DNA from: Acidipila sp. EB88
Lineage (GTDB): Bacteria > Acidobacteriota > Terriglobia > Terriglobales > Acidobacteriaceae
Assembly: GCF_003858395.1 (NCBI RefSeq)
Contig: NZ_QWEV01000005.1
Location: 2,108,001-2,172,000 of the forward strand
DNA length: 64,000 bases
Direction of reading: 5' to 3'
Numbering within the stretch: position 1 is the stretch's first letter; every line of letters begins with the position of its first letter. The notes below the pieces were generated by a model, which worked only from the letters and a program-made list of their open reading frames with translations, had not been told where the DNA came from and did not search any database. A program made the position numbers and the translations under genes. Below, piece after piece: positions 51,430-60,664 of this stretch.

Positions 51430-53718
51430 ATGCTGAAAGTCCGTCGTTTCAACCGTTGTAGCCGTTCCACCCGCTCCGCACGCCTTCGTTGCCTGCTGCC
51501 TTTGCTGATTACCGGTCTAGTCCCTGTTGCAGGGCATGCGCAAACGGAGTCAGCGCACCCCTCCCCTACTCCGTGGACCGTGTTTGACATCTACCACCCC
51601 GCCAAGGCCAAGGAGGCCGCACCGGCCGAGACCGCGTGGTCCCCGGACGGCACCCGTCTGAGCTATCGCATGCCGGACGGTGCGCTTGGCGCGATCGATG
51701 CGCGCACTGGGGCGCGCACCGTGCTGACGCCGGGCGACAAGCTGGCGGGAGTGAGCAAGCGGCCAATCAACGAGAAGGATCGGGATCACCGTGCGCGGTA
51801 CAACCAGGGCGGCTACTTCTGGTCGCCGGACGGTGCGCAGATCCTGTTCGACGAAGACGGAACCCTGTGGCTGGACTCACTCAAAACAGGCGAGGTGCGC
51901 CAGGTAGGCGACACCGGGCAGGGCTCGGGCGATGATGTGAAATTCTCGCCGGATGGGGCAGCCATCTCTTACCTGCACAATCACAACCTGTATGTGCAAC
52001 GCGGCAGCGGGAAGCCGGTCGCGCTCACCGGCACCGCTGACCCGAATCTTCTGAATGGCGAGGTTGACTGGGTCTACCTCGAGGAGTTGAAGTCACGCAG
52101 CAACTACACCTGGGCGCCTGACTCCGCGCACCTTGCGTACATCCAGATGGACGAAACCCATGTGCCGGTGTACCCACTCACCGACTTCAACCCGACCCAT
52201 GCCACCGTGGACCAGCAGAAGTACCCACAGGCCGGTGATCCGAACCCAACGGTCCGCGTGGGCGTCGTGGCGGCTACCGGAGGCGACACGCGGTGGATCG
52301 ACCTGCCCGGCGTGCGCCCCGATGAGGATTACATTCCCAGGATCGGCTGGCTGGACGCGAAGACCGTATGGGTCGAGACGCTGGCGCGCGACCACAAGCA
52401 CCTGGACCTGTGGTTCGCCGACGCACGGACGGGCCGGGCGCGCAAGGTGTTATCGCAGCAGGACGCGAAGTTCTTCAACGACACCTACGACGTGGACTGC
52501 TCGCGCCCCGGACACGTGCTGCTGCTCTCCTGGCAGAGCGGGCACGCGCACATCAACCACTACACCTATGCCGACCCCGCCACGACACAGCTGAAGCCGG
52601 AAGCGCGGCTCGAGAGTGGCGACTACGAAGTGGCGGATATTGCTTCGGTCGTGGGCGACACGGTGTACTACACCAGCAACGAGGGCGAGCCGCTCGGGCA
52701 GCAGGTCTGGGCAGTGCAGCTCGATGGCACCGGCAAGCACCAGGTGACCCAAGGCAAAGGCATTCACCGGGTGGCGTTTGCGGAGGCGCATGCCGCATTC
52801 ACCGACAACTACTCCTCGCTAACAACGCCGCCAGCGCTCAGCCTCTGTTCCGCTGGCTCCGCGTGCGCGCCGCTCTGGCACGACCCCGGCCCAGGGGCGC
52901 ATGCCGTGCGCACACCTGAACTGCTGACGCTCAAGGCCGCGGATGGGCAGACGACGATCTATGCAACGCTGCTGCTGCCGGCCGCGGGGCAGGGCAGCTC
53001 TGCGAGCCAGCCGCTGATCACCAACCCCTACGGCGGCCCGGGTTCGCCGGGAATCACGAATAGCTGGGGCGGCCCGGCGCTGTACTTCGATGACCTGCTG
53101 GCCGAGCATGGGTTTGCCGTGCTCCACGTGCGCAACCGTGGCATGCACGGGCAGGGTCGCGCATTCGAGCAGGCGGCCTATCACGACTTTGGAGCGGTGC
53201 AGCTTGCTGACCAGCTCGCGGCCATCGACCAGGTGCTGGCCAGGTATCCGCAGCTCGACCCAAAGCGGCTGGGCTGGTGGGGCTGGAGCTGGGGCGGCAC
53301 GTTCACGCTCAACGCCATGACGCACTCGGACCGCTTCCGCGCCGGGGTGTCCGTGGCGCCCGTGACCGACTTCCGCAACTACGACTCGATCTACACCGAG
53401 CGCTACCTGGGGCTGCCGGTGGCGCGGGCAGGCGAGCCTGCGGAAGCAAGCGTCTATGACGCGGCGGCTGTGCTCAGCACGGCCGCGAAACTGCACGGGC
53501 ACCTGTTGCTGGTGCACGGCACCGGCGACGACAACGTGCACATGGCCAACACCATCCAGTTTGTGCAGAAGCTGGTCGACGCCGACAAGCCGTACGACCT
53601 GCAACTGTACCCGCGCAAGACACACTCGATCGCCGGGCCCGATGCGCGAACCCACCTGTATGAGCGCATTCTGGCGCAGTTCGAGCAGTATTTGAAGCCG
53701 GAACAGGATCCCCGCTGA
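51430..53718 (+). CDS. Exported dipeptidyl-peptidase IV-like S9 peptidase
   Basis: 762 residues. Signal peptide after a basic start (LLPLLITGLVPVAGHA-Q). The propeller carries the DPP-IV double-Glu motif in NGEVDWVYLEEL. The catalytic domain has Ser620 in GWSWGG, Asp near 701 in HGTGDDNVH and His732 in RKTHS. It removes X-Pro dipeptides from periplasmic peptides. The ATG at 51430 is preferred; the long upstream frame has no signal. It is the first gene of a compact three-gene operon: the next start is one base after its stop. Confidence 0.94.
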   Translation: MLKVRRFNRCSRSTRSARLRCLLPLLITGLVPVAGHAQTESAHPSPTPWTVFDIYHPAKAKEAAPAETAWSPDGTRLSYRMPDGALGAIDARTGARTVLTPGDKLAGVSKRPINEKDRDHRARYNQGGYFWSPDGAQILFDEDGTLWLDSLKTGEVRQVGDTGQGSGDDVKFSPDGAAISYLHNHNLYVQRGSGKPVALTGTADPNLLNGEVDWVYLEELKSRSNYTWAPDSAHLAYIQMDETHVPVYPLTDFNPTHATVDQQKYPQAGDPNPTVRVGVVAATGGDTRWIDLPGVRPDEDYIPRIGWLDAKTVWVETLARDHKHLDLWFADARTGRARKVLSQQDAKFFNDTYDVDCSRPGHVLLLSWQSGHAHINHYTYADPATTQLKPEARLESGDYEVADIASVVGDTVYYTSNEGEPLGQQVWAVQLDGTGKHQVTQGKGIHRVAFAEAHAAFTDNYSSLTTPPALSLCSAGSACAPLWHDPGPGAHAVRTPELLTLKAADGQTTIYATLLLPAAGQGSSASQPLITNPYGGPGSPGITNSWGGPALYFDDLLAEHGFAVLHVRNRGMHGQGRAFEQAAYHDFGAVQLADQLAAIDQVLARYPQLDPKRLGWWGWSWGGTFTLNAMTHSDRFRAGVSVAPVTDFRNYDSIYTERYLGLPVARAGEPAEASVYDAAAVLSTAAKLHGHLLLVHGTGDDNVHMANTIQFVQKLVDADKPYDLQLYPRKTHSIAGPDARTHLYERILAQFEQYLKPEQDPR

Positions 53719-53719
53719 C

Positions 53720-54637
53720 ATGACCCCAGCGGGCGATCTTCCGGATAATGCGGTTACCGACGAGCTGGTGCGTGGACGCTACCGGCTCGGGCCAGAGACT
53801 GAGCTGCTCGTTCTCTCCGACGGCACTGCTCACTTCGACGGCGGCGCCATGTTCGGCGTGGTGCCCAAGGCGCTCTGGGGCCGGGTGGTCGCTTCGGACG
53901 CGGAAAACCGGGTCGTGCTGGGCCTTAATACGGTGGTGGTGCGCACCGCAGCGCACACGGTAGTGATCGAGACAGGCTTCGGCGAGAAGCTGCCACCCAA
54001 GGCTGCTGCGATCACGGGCGCGCAGGCCCGGTTGCTCCACGCGTTCGCGGCAGCCGGTGTCGAGCCCGCGTCGGTGGACATGGTGATCAACTCGCACCTG
54101 CACTGGGACCACTGCGGCTGGAACACCCGCTTTGTCGAAGGCGGGCAGGGTGTGGTTCCGACGTTTCCGAATGCGCGCTACTTCGCCCACGCCGGCGAGG
54201 TGGCGCACGGGCGCGCGCAACACGAGCGCGACCGCATCTCCTACCTAGCCGACAACTACGAGCCGTTGCTCGCCACCGGGCAGATGACGGCGCTGGACGT
54301 GGCCGAAGGAGAAGAGCGTGAGCTGGCGCCCGGCATCGCGGTGGAGCTGTTCCCCGGACACACGCGGCAGTTGATGGCGATCCACGTGCGCGATGGCGCC
54401 TCGGGCAAGCGGGCCTGTTACATCTCGGACCTGGTGCCGACCGCGGCGCACCTGCCGCTGACCTGGGGCATGGGTTTCGACCTTGACCCCATGCGGGTAA
54501 TCGCCGAGAAGAAGCGCTTTTACGCACGGGCGATCGCGGAGCAGTGGCTTGTGCTGTTCACGCACGATGCCGCCACGCCTGCCGGCTACCTTGAAGCCGC
54601 GAAAGCAGGTGCGGTGCTTCGTTCCGAGGGCTCGTAA
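53720..54637 (+). CDS. Metallo-beta-lactamase fold hydrolase
   Basis: 305 residues. The metal site HLHWDHCGW (126-134) has His126, His128, Asp130 and His131. SDLVPTAAHLP adds the bridging Asp and FTHDAATPAGY the last His. The start is one base past the DPP-IV stop. Similar proteins hydrolyse lactones, thioesters or beta-lactams. The overlap with peptidase and esterase genes does not decide the substrate. No signal peptide, so cytoplasmic. Confidence 0.92.
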   Translation: MTPAGDLPDNAVTDELVRGRYRLGPETELLVLSDGTAHFDGGAMFGVVPKALWGRVVASDAENRVVLGLNTVVVRTAAHTVVIETGFGEKLPPKAAAITGAQARLLHAFAAAGVEPASVDMVINSHLHWDHCGWNTRFVEGGQGVVPTFPNARYFAHAGEVAHGRAQHERDRISYLADNYEPLLATGQMTALDVAEGEERELAPGIAVELFPGHTRQLMAIHVRDGASGKRACYISDLVPTAAHLPLTWGMGFDLDPMRVIAEKKRFYARAIAEQWLVLFTHDAATPAGYLEAAKAGAVLRSEGS

Positions 54638-54663
54638 CGTATCCTGCCGGCATCGAAGCTGGT

Positions 54664-55647
54664 ATGAGCCACGAAACCATGAACCCACGGGAGCCAATCG
54701 ATCCCGCCCTGCGCCGCTTTCTGGATGAGCAGGCAGCAGCCTCGCAGGGGCCGGTGCAGACCGCGGAGGATGCGCGGGCGCGGATGCTGCGCCAGTTGCA
54801 CAGCCGCGTATTCTCATTTCTGCCGAATGCTGTAACGAGCCGCGACGTGGTGATTGACCAGGAAGGCGTGCGGGGCCTTGCGGCGCGGGTGTACACCCCG
54901 CCGGCGCGGGACGGCGTAGCGCTGCCGGTGCTGGTGTATCTGCATGGTGGCGGGTGGGTGGCCGGCTCGGTTGAGACGCACGACCCGTTCTGCCGCCTGC
55001 TGGCGCAGCTTGCCGGGGTCATGCTGGTTTCCCTGGAGTACTCGCGCGCCCCGGAGCACCCATTTCCGAAAGCGATCGGCGAAGCCGAGGCGGCGGTGAG
55101 CTGGGTCGCGGAGCATGCCGGCGCGTGGGGCGGTGACCCTGCCTTGCTGGCACTGGGCGGCGACAGTGCCGGGGCAAACCTGGCCGCGGTGGCTGCCAAT
55201 CGCCTGGCCCTGCGGAAAGATGCGCCGCGCCTCAAGGCCCTGGCGCTGCTGTACCCGGTGACCGACCACCCCAGCGCGCACCACGGCTCCTACGCGGAAA
55301 ACGCGACGGGCTACGGTCTCGAAGCCAATGCCATGCGCTGGTACTGGGAGCAGTACGCCCCCGGTGCTGATCCCGGTAACCCGGAGATTTCGCCGTTGCG
55401 TCACATGCTGCTGCCGCCCCTGCCACCAACGCTTGTGACCACGGCGGAGTACGACGTGCTGCGCGACGAGGGCATTGCGTATGCACGGTTCCTCAAGGCA
55501 GCCGGTGTGAACGTCACGCACATCCACGCGCCGGACATGCATCACAACTTCGCGGTCGGACCGTCCTCGGTAGCGCGCTTTCCTCAGAGCGAGCGCGCGG
55601 CGGGCGAAATGGCCGCGTGGCTGCGGACGACGCTGGCAGCGCGCTAA
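54664..55647 (+). CDS. Alpha/beta hydrolase of the HSL esterase family
   Basis: 327 residues. HGGGW at 94-98 forms the oxyanion hole and the nucleophile Ser168 is in GGDSAGANLA. The Asp lies in TAEYDVLRDEG and the His in DMHHNF, the standard triad. It hydrolyses short-chain esters in the cytoplasm. It begins 26 bases after the MBL gene and closes the operon. Confidence 0.94.
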   Translation: MSHETMNPREPIDPALRRFLDEQAAASQGPVQTAEDARARMLRQLHSRVFSFLPNAVTSRDVVIDQEGVRGLAARVYTPPARDGVALPVLVYLHGGGWVAGSVETHDPFCRLLAQLAGVMLVSLEYSRAPEHPFPKAIGEAEAAVSWVAEHAGAWGGDPALLALGGDSAGANLAAVAANRLALRKDAPRLKALALLYPVTDHPSAHHGSYAENATGYGLEANAMRWYWEQYAPGADPGNPEISPLRHMLLPPLPPTLVTTAEYDVLRDEGIAYARFLKAAGVNVTHIHAPDMHHNFAVGPSSVARFPQSERAAGEMAAWLRTTLAAR

Positions 55648-55657
55648 GCGGGGCGCA

Positions 55658-55696
55658 AAGAAAGGCCCGCAGCGAAATGCGTTGCGGGCCTTTCTT
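55658..55696. terminator. Bidirectional terminator after the esterase gene
   Basis: AAGAAAGGCCCGCA and TGCGGGCCTTTCTT are exact complements 11 bases apart. Shared with the convergent S53 gene. Confidence 0.8.
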
Positions 55697-55708
55697 CTTT
55701 CATGCTGC

Positions 55709-57427
55709 CTAGCTTTCGTGATGATGTTTCTTCTTGTGCTTCGGCGGCGGCGCGGGCGTGGGTGCGGGTGTCGGAACCGGGGTGGGCGCAGGCGTAGGTG
55801 TCGGGTTGGGCGTCGGCGTGGTCCCGCCTACACCTGCCGTCGTGCCCGACAATGACTGCAGCACCGATGTTCCGATGGGCGAGCCAAGCCCCGTGCATGC
55901 GTCCCAGCCGGTAGCAGCCTTAAACGATCCGTTGGAGCCGCTCGTGATATCTCGCAGCGCCGCTGTGTCGGCGTAGAGCTGCGGGTTGACGAAGCCTGCC
56001 GGCCCTAGTCCGGAGGCCGAGCGCTGCTGGTTCACCAGCGCCAGCAGCCCGGCCCATAGGGGCGCCACCGCGCTGGTGCCACCGACCACCTGCTGCTGTC
56101 CGTCCACCAGAACGCTGTAGCCCGACTCGGGCGAGGCGTCTCCTGCAACATCCGGAACGCCGCGGCCACCCACGCTGGTGCTGCTCTTGGGCACGTTCGC
56201 GTTCGCCTGCCAGGTGGGCAGCGCGAACACGGTGCTTACCCCACCGCCGGTTGCGCCACCGCTGGGCTGGTCGTTCCACACGATCTCGGACGAGATCGTC
56301 GCGCCGGAACCGGCCAGGCGGGTACCGCCGCAGGCCAGCACGTGCGGGCTCGAGGCCGGGAAGTCGACGTTATTGCCGGAGCCCCCATCGCTTGAGCCGT
56401 TATCGCCGGATGCGACCGTGATGGTGACGCCCAGCGCAGCCGCCGACTGGCAGGCATTGTCGAGCGCCGTGCGGGATGCCGCGCTCCAGCTGCTCTCCGG
56501 TCCGCCCCAGGAGATCGACAGGACGGAGGGCTTGTTTGCGGAGTCATGCACCGCGGTGGTGATGCAGTCGATAAAGCCCTGGTCCGTGTTGGGCGAGAAG
56601 TAGACCGCGAGCTTGGCGCCGGGAGCCACCGCGCCCGCAACCTGGATATCCAGGGCCACTTCGCCGTCCGCGCCATTGGGATCACCGCCCGGCACATTGG
56701 TGCCGCCGTCTACTGAGACCGCGACCACCGAGGGTGGAGTGAGGCCAAGGCTGTCGAAAAACGACGTGATGTCGCTTGCTTCGTAGCCGCCGCCAAGCTC
56801 CAGGATGCCGATGCACTGCCCGGCGCCGGTAAGGTTCTTCGGAAAGCCGTAGAGTGCTGCCACCTGCACGGGTGAAAAGCTGGCAGAGGTGGCGTTGGCG
56901 CGGATGATGTTGCCGTCCACGCCGGTCTCGAGCCGCCGCATGTGCGACTTTGCGATCGGGCGGGTATCGAGCCCCAGCACGGCCTCGATCCGGTCTGCCT
57001 GGTCCGCGGGCAACGACAGGCTGCCCTCGAAGCAGTGGAAGTGCTTGTTGTGCTTGAGGTGCTGGTAGGTGTGGAGCTTGACGCCGAACGCCGTCTCCAT
57101 GCGGGAGGCCGGTCCCTTCAACACCAGGGTGCGGCGGGCAAGGCTGGACGCGGCTTCATCGACAGACAAGCCATGCTCATGGGCAAAGACCCGCAGCGCC
57201 TCGAAGTCATCGGCGTCCGCGGCGTATTCGCGTTCGAACTCAAGATGCGTGAGCACCTGTCCACCTAAGTCCGAGAGCACGAGTGGTTTCTTGCGCCGGG
57301 TAATCACGGACACGGTAAGGATCTGGTCCGGCGCGATGGGGCCGGTCTGCGAGGATTCTGCGGGTAAGGGGTTTGCGCTTGCGGCGAGCGTGACGCGCGC
57401 CTGGTTCTCGGGGTCAGTACCACTCAT
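55709..57427 (-). CDS. S53 (sedolisin/kumamolisin) serine-carboxyl peptidase
   Basis: 572 residues. A pro-domain (1-about 200) with LKGPASRMETAFGVKLHTY leads to the peptidase. The Glu and Asp are in GEVALDIQVAG, the oxyanion Asp in TVASGDNGSSDGG and the nucleophile Ser in VGGTSAVAPLWAGL. It would be an acid-active endopeptidase that matures itself. There is no classic signal peptide. The C-terminus is a run of Pro-Thr repeats ending in a Lys/His-rich tail. The ATG at 57427 has GAGGTG about 7 bases upstream; the longer frame is not supported. Confidence 0.92.
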   Translation of the reverse strand: MSGTDPENQARVTLAASANPLPAESSQTGPIAPDQILTVSVITRRKKPLVLSDLGGQVLTHLEFEREYAADADDFEALRVFAHEHGLSVDEAASSLARRTLVLKGPASRMETAFGVKLHTYQHLKHNKHFHCFEGSLSLPADQADRIEAVLGLDTRPIAKSHMRRLETGVDGNIIRANATSASFSPVQVAALYGFPKNLTGAGQCIGILELGGGYEASDITSFFDSLGLTPPSVVAVSVDGGTNVPGGDPNGADGEVALDIQVAGAVAPGAKLAVYFSPNTDQGFIDCITTAVHDSANKPSVLSISWGGPESSWSAASRTALDNACQSAAALGVTITVASGDNGSSDGGSGNNVDFPASSPHVLACGGTRLAGSGATISSEIVWNDQPSGGATGGGVSTVFALPTWQANANVPKSSTSVGGRGVPDVAGDASPESGYSVLVDGQQQVVGGTSAVAPLWAGLLALVNQQRSASGLGPAGFVNPQLYADTAALRDITSGSNGSFKAATGWDACTGLGSPIGTSVLQSLSGTTAGVGGTTPTPNPTPTPAPTPVPTPAPTPAPPPKHKKKHHHES

Positions 57428-58166
57428 GAACAGCACCTCTGCCAACCACGCTAAAGCATCGGGCCAGTCCCGCGCAGAGTACGCGCAGGAGGAAAACTTG
57501 GCGTATTGATTTAGAAACTGTGGATCAACGGGCGCTGTACCGCGCAGCCTCGTATGCATGCCGCGCAAAGAACACGGTGAGAGTCGGCGCGTGACTGCAA
57601 GGGTTTGCTCAGTTCACGCGGTGGTGAATGCGGTGCGGCGACCCGTCGACTGGCCGCACGCCTTGCGGAGCGCCACCCCAGTCTGGATCCCGCGGCGCCA
57701 CTTTGGCAAGCGGCTCGAATCAGTCCGGCTCAGGAAACGTGCTTGTGGAACAGGTCGTCTTTTTCCTTGCATGGGCTGCAGGCGCAGGAGGCGGCGCAAC
57801 CGATCAGGATCGCCGCGCCGGAAGTGATGGCGATTTCAGCCCAGTGTGCACTGAGGGAAGAGAGATGTCCCAGGACATCGTGCAAGTGAAGAAACCACAT
57901 GGCCCTACCTCGTCAGAATCGACAACTACTTAGACGATGCTCGTCTGTTCCGAGTTGTGCGTGCAAGCGTTATGCTGTCACCGAACTGGATACCCTCGCA
58001 ATGAAATTCCGTTGCTCCGGGCCGTGTTGTGGTAACCGGCGGGGCTATTCCGGGCTTGTTCCCCGAATGGGCAGGGACGGTCGCCCGAAGCGCGGTTTCA
58101 CTCTGGCGCAAAAGCAAAAGAAAAGCGAAAATAGAAGCTGCGAGGCTTCGGCTTCCAATCTTGCCT
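57428..58166. other. Long intergenic region without a recognised gene
   Basis: 739 bases between the divergent S53 and Y-polymerase genes. Several short open frames cross it without a ribosome site or family. No clear repeat or RNA is seen. It should include both promoters. Confidence 0.45.
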
Positions 58167-59510
58167 ATGGACGTGCAGAAACAAGCGCAGGACGCACACA
58201 GCACGCGGGAAAACGCCACGGCTGGGGCCGCTGCCGCGGGGCCCTTGGTGCGCTGGCTGTTTCTTGATCTGAACTCTTACTTTGCCTCGGTGGAGCAGGA
58301 GCTGCGCCCCGAGCTGCGGGGCTGTCCCATCGCCGTGGTGCCTGTCGTGGCGGACTCCGGCACCTGCATTGCGGCCAGCTACGAGGCGAAGGCATTTGGC
58401 GTCAAGACCGGTGTGAAAGTAGGCGATGCGAAGCGCCTGTGCCCCGGGCTTGTGCTTGTGGAGGCACGCCACCGCGAGTACGTCGAGTACCACCACCGCA
58501 TCATCGAGGCCGTGGAGCGGTGTGTGCCCGTCGCGGCGGTGCTGTCGATCGATGAGATGGCCTGCTCGCTGATGGGGCGCGAACAGCATTTGCTGCATGC
58601 GCTCAAGCTCGCGCAGGAGGTGAAACAGTCAGTGCGCACGCACGCGGGCGCCACGCTGCGTTGCTCCATCGGCCTTGCTCCCAACCGATACCTTGCCAAG
58701 ATCGCCTCGGACATGGAGAAGCCGGACGGGCTGGTCGCGCTTACGCACGACATCCTGCAGCCCGCGCTGGCCGGGCTCGAGCTGCGCGACCTGCCGGGCG
58801 TGGGCGCCCAGATGGAGCGCCGGCTGCATACTGCGGGCATCCACACCATGACGCAACTGCTGGCACTGGGTCGCGAAGGCATGCGCTCCGTCTGGAATGG
58901 GGCCGCAGGCGAAAAGCTGTGGTTCTGGCTGCAGGGTGAGGACTTCAACGATCCCAAGCTTGAGCATCAGAAGTCCATCTCGCAGAGCCATGTCCTGTCG
59001 CCTTCATTGCGCAATGTGGAGGGCGCCTACGCCGTGCTGCACAAGCTGCTGCACAAGGCTGCCATGCGCCTGCGGGCTGCGCGCCTCTGGAGCACGCACA
59101 TGACGCTCGCGATCAAGTACGCGGTGCCACGCGCCGAGCAGCAGCGCACGCACAGCTCGGGCATCCCGCAGGCCACTTGGTCGCAGGGCACCTCCGTGAT
59201 CGAGTGCCAGGACACGCAGACCCTGGTGGAGGCGCTGCAAAAGCTCTGGGCGCGTCGACCCTCGGGCGTCCATCACCAGGCGCCGTTCTACGTAGGCATC
59301 TGGCTGGGTCAGCTCGTGCCCGATAACCTGCACACGCTCTCGCTGTTCTCCGACATCGGGGTGGAAGCGAAGCGCACCCGGCTGGCCTCGGCCATGGATG
59401 CGGTGAACGAGAAATACGGGACCAACACGCTGGCGACCGCGAGCATGTTGCTTGCCGGGGCGTCGGCTCCTACGCGGATCGCGTTCACCAACATCCCCGA
59501 CCTGTTCTAG
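58167..59510 (+). CDS. Y-family DNA polymerase with DLNSYFASVEQ active-site variant
   Basis: 447 residues. The catalytic acids are Asp34 in WLFLDLNSYFASVEQ and Asp129-Glu130 in LSIDEMAC, so the site looks intact, unlike ImuB. The usual DMD start is DLN. A helix-hairpin-helix (LRDLPGVGAQMERRLHTAGI) and a little-finger domain follow. It should copy past DNA lesions. It resembles a separate group from DinB. No LexA or ImuA/DnaE2 gene is adjacent. ATG at 58167 chosen because the catalytic core starts near residue 28. Confidence 0.9.
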   Translation: MDVQKQAQDAHSTRENATAGAAAAGPLVRWLFLDLNSYFASVEQELRPELRGCPIAVVPVVADSGTCIAASYEAKAFGVKTGVKVGDAKRLCPGLVLVEARHREYVEYHHRIIEAVERCVPVAAVLSIDEMACSLMGREQHLLHALKLAQEVKQSVRTHAGATLRCSIGLAPNRYLAKIASDMEKPDGLVALTHDILQPALAGLELRDLPGVGAQMERRLHTAGIHTMTQLLALGREGMRSVWNGAAGEKLWFWLQGEDFNDPKLEHQKSISQSHVLSPSLRNVEGAYAVLHKLLHKAAMRLRAARLWSTHMTLAIKYAVPRAEQQRTHSSGIPQATWSQGTSVIECQDTQTLVEALQKLWARRPSGVHHQAPFYVGIWLGQLVPDNLHTLSLFSDIGVEAKRTRLASAMDAVNEKYGTNTLATASMLLAGASAPTRIAFTNIPDLF

Positions 59511-59608
59511 CCCTTCCGCCTGGGTGGTGCGCGTGCGCACGTGCCCACGCATTCGCTGCTGCGCCAGCCTGCCTGTTTATGCAACGCCGCCCATCGCTAC
59601 ACTGGGCC

Positions 59609-60511
59609 ATGGCACTGCCTCCATCGAGCCACCCATACCGCGGACGCCTCGCGCCCTCCCCTACGGGACTGCTGCACCTGGGGCATGCCCGCACGTTTGC
59701 CGTGGCGCATCAGCGGGCCCGCGCAGCAGGCGGCACCCTGCTGCTGCGCATCGACGACCTGGATCCGCACCGGAGCCGGGCGGCATTCGCAGAGGCTGCC
59801 GTGGAAGACCTGCGGTGGCTGGGGCTTGACTGGGACGAAGCGCCCTGCCGGCAGAGCGAGCGCAGGGCGTACTACCGCGGCGCGTGGGAGCGCCTGGTGC
59901 TGGGTGGCTGGGTGTACCCCTGCCAGTGCTCGCGGCGCGAGCTGCAGCAGCTCGCGTCCGCCCCGCACGAGACGGCGCGCGGAGCCTCGCCCCTGCCGGA
60001 TGACGAGCCGGTATACCCGGGCACCTGCCGGCCGCGGTGGCAGCCGGGCGAAAACCAGGGTGCTGCCGAGCGGCAGGCATGGTGCGCCGCGGGACCGAGC
60101 GGTCGAAACTGGCGCTTTCGCGTGCCGGATGCGCGGGCGATCGAGTTCGCGGATGGCAGCTTCGGACCGCAGAAGTTTATCGCGGGTGAAGCGTTTGGCG
60201 ATTTCGCCATCTGGCGCCGCGACGATGTGCCGTCGTACCAGCTGGCGGTGGTGGTGGATGACGCGGCCACCGGCATCACCGAGGTCGTGCGCGGTGCGGA
60301 CCTGCTGTTGTCCACGGCACGCCAGCTGCTGTTGTACCGGGCACTCGGCCTCTCGGCGCCCGGCTGGTTCCACTGCCCGCTGATGCTGGACCGCCAGGGC
60401 GAGCGCCTGGCCAAGCGGAATGACGCGTTGTCGATCCGGGCGCTGCGGGAACAGGGCTACTCGGCACGCCGGGTGCTCGAAGAGGCTGGCAGCGCTCCGC
60501 TGGCACGTTGA
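59609..60511 (+). CDS. gluQ: Glutamyl-Q tRNA(Asp) synthetase
   Basis: 300 residues. HLGH at 23-26, the zinc Cys in YPCQCSRRE and YPGTC, and LAKRND in place of KMSKS, all as in GluQ. It lacks the anticodon-binding domain of full GluRS. It charges queuosine on tRNA-Asp with glutamate. An upstream ATG at 59579 is possible but less typical. It starts 98 bases after the polymerase gene. Internal Gln/Glu insertion near residue 145. Confidence 0.9.
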   Translation: MALPPSSHPYRGRLAPSPTGLLHLGHARTFAVAHQRARAAGGTLLLRIDDLDPHRSRAAFAEAAVEDLRWLGLDWDEAPCRQSERRAYYRGAWERLVLGGWVYPCQCSRRELQQLASAPHETARGASPLPDDEPVYPGTCRPRWQPGENQGAAERQAWCAAGPSGRNWRFRVPDARAIEFADGSFGPQKFIAGEAFGDFAIWRRDDVPSYQLAVVVDDAATGITEVVRGADLLLSTARQLLLYRALGLSAPGWFHCPLMLDRQGERLAKRNDALSIRALREQGYSARRVLEEAGSAPLAR

Positions 60512-60664
60512 CCGAGCCTGGCTGCAATCGCGAGTGTGCGTCGCATCAGCACGGGGACTTCTTTTGCAACGCGCTGGCCCCCGAGCCTGTTGGTGCGACG
60601 GGGTGACTCGTCGGAGAATGGAGGTAGCTGGTGGTGTGCCCGGCCATCTCGCACCCTCTTCTCT

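Noticed and set aside
57605..57933. Overlapping small frames upstream of the Y-family polymerase
   Set aside because: No conserved feature or good ribosome site, and several frames are open at once.
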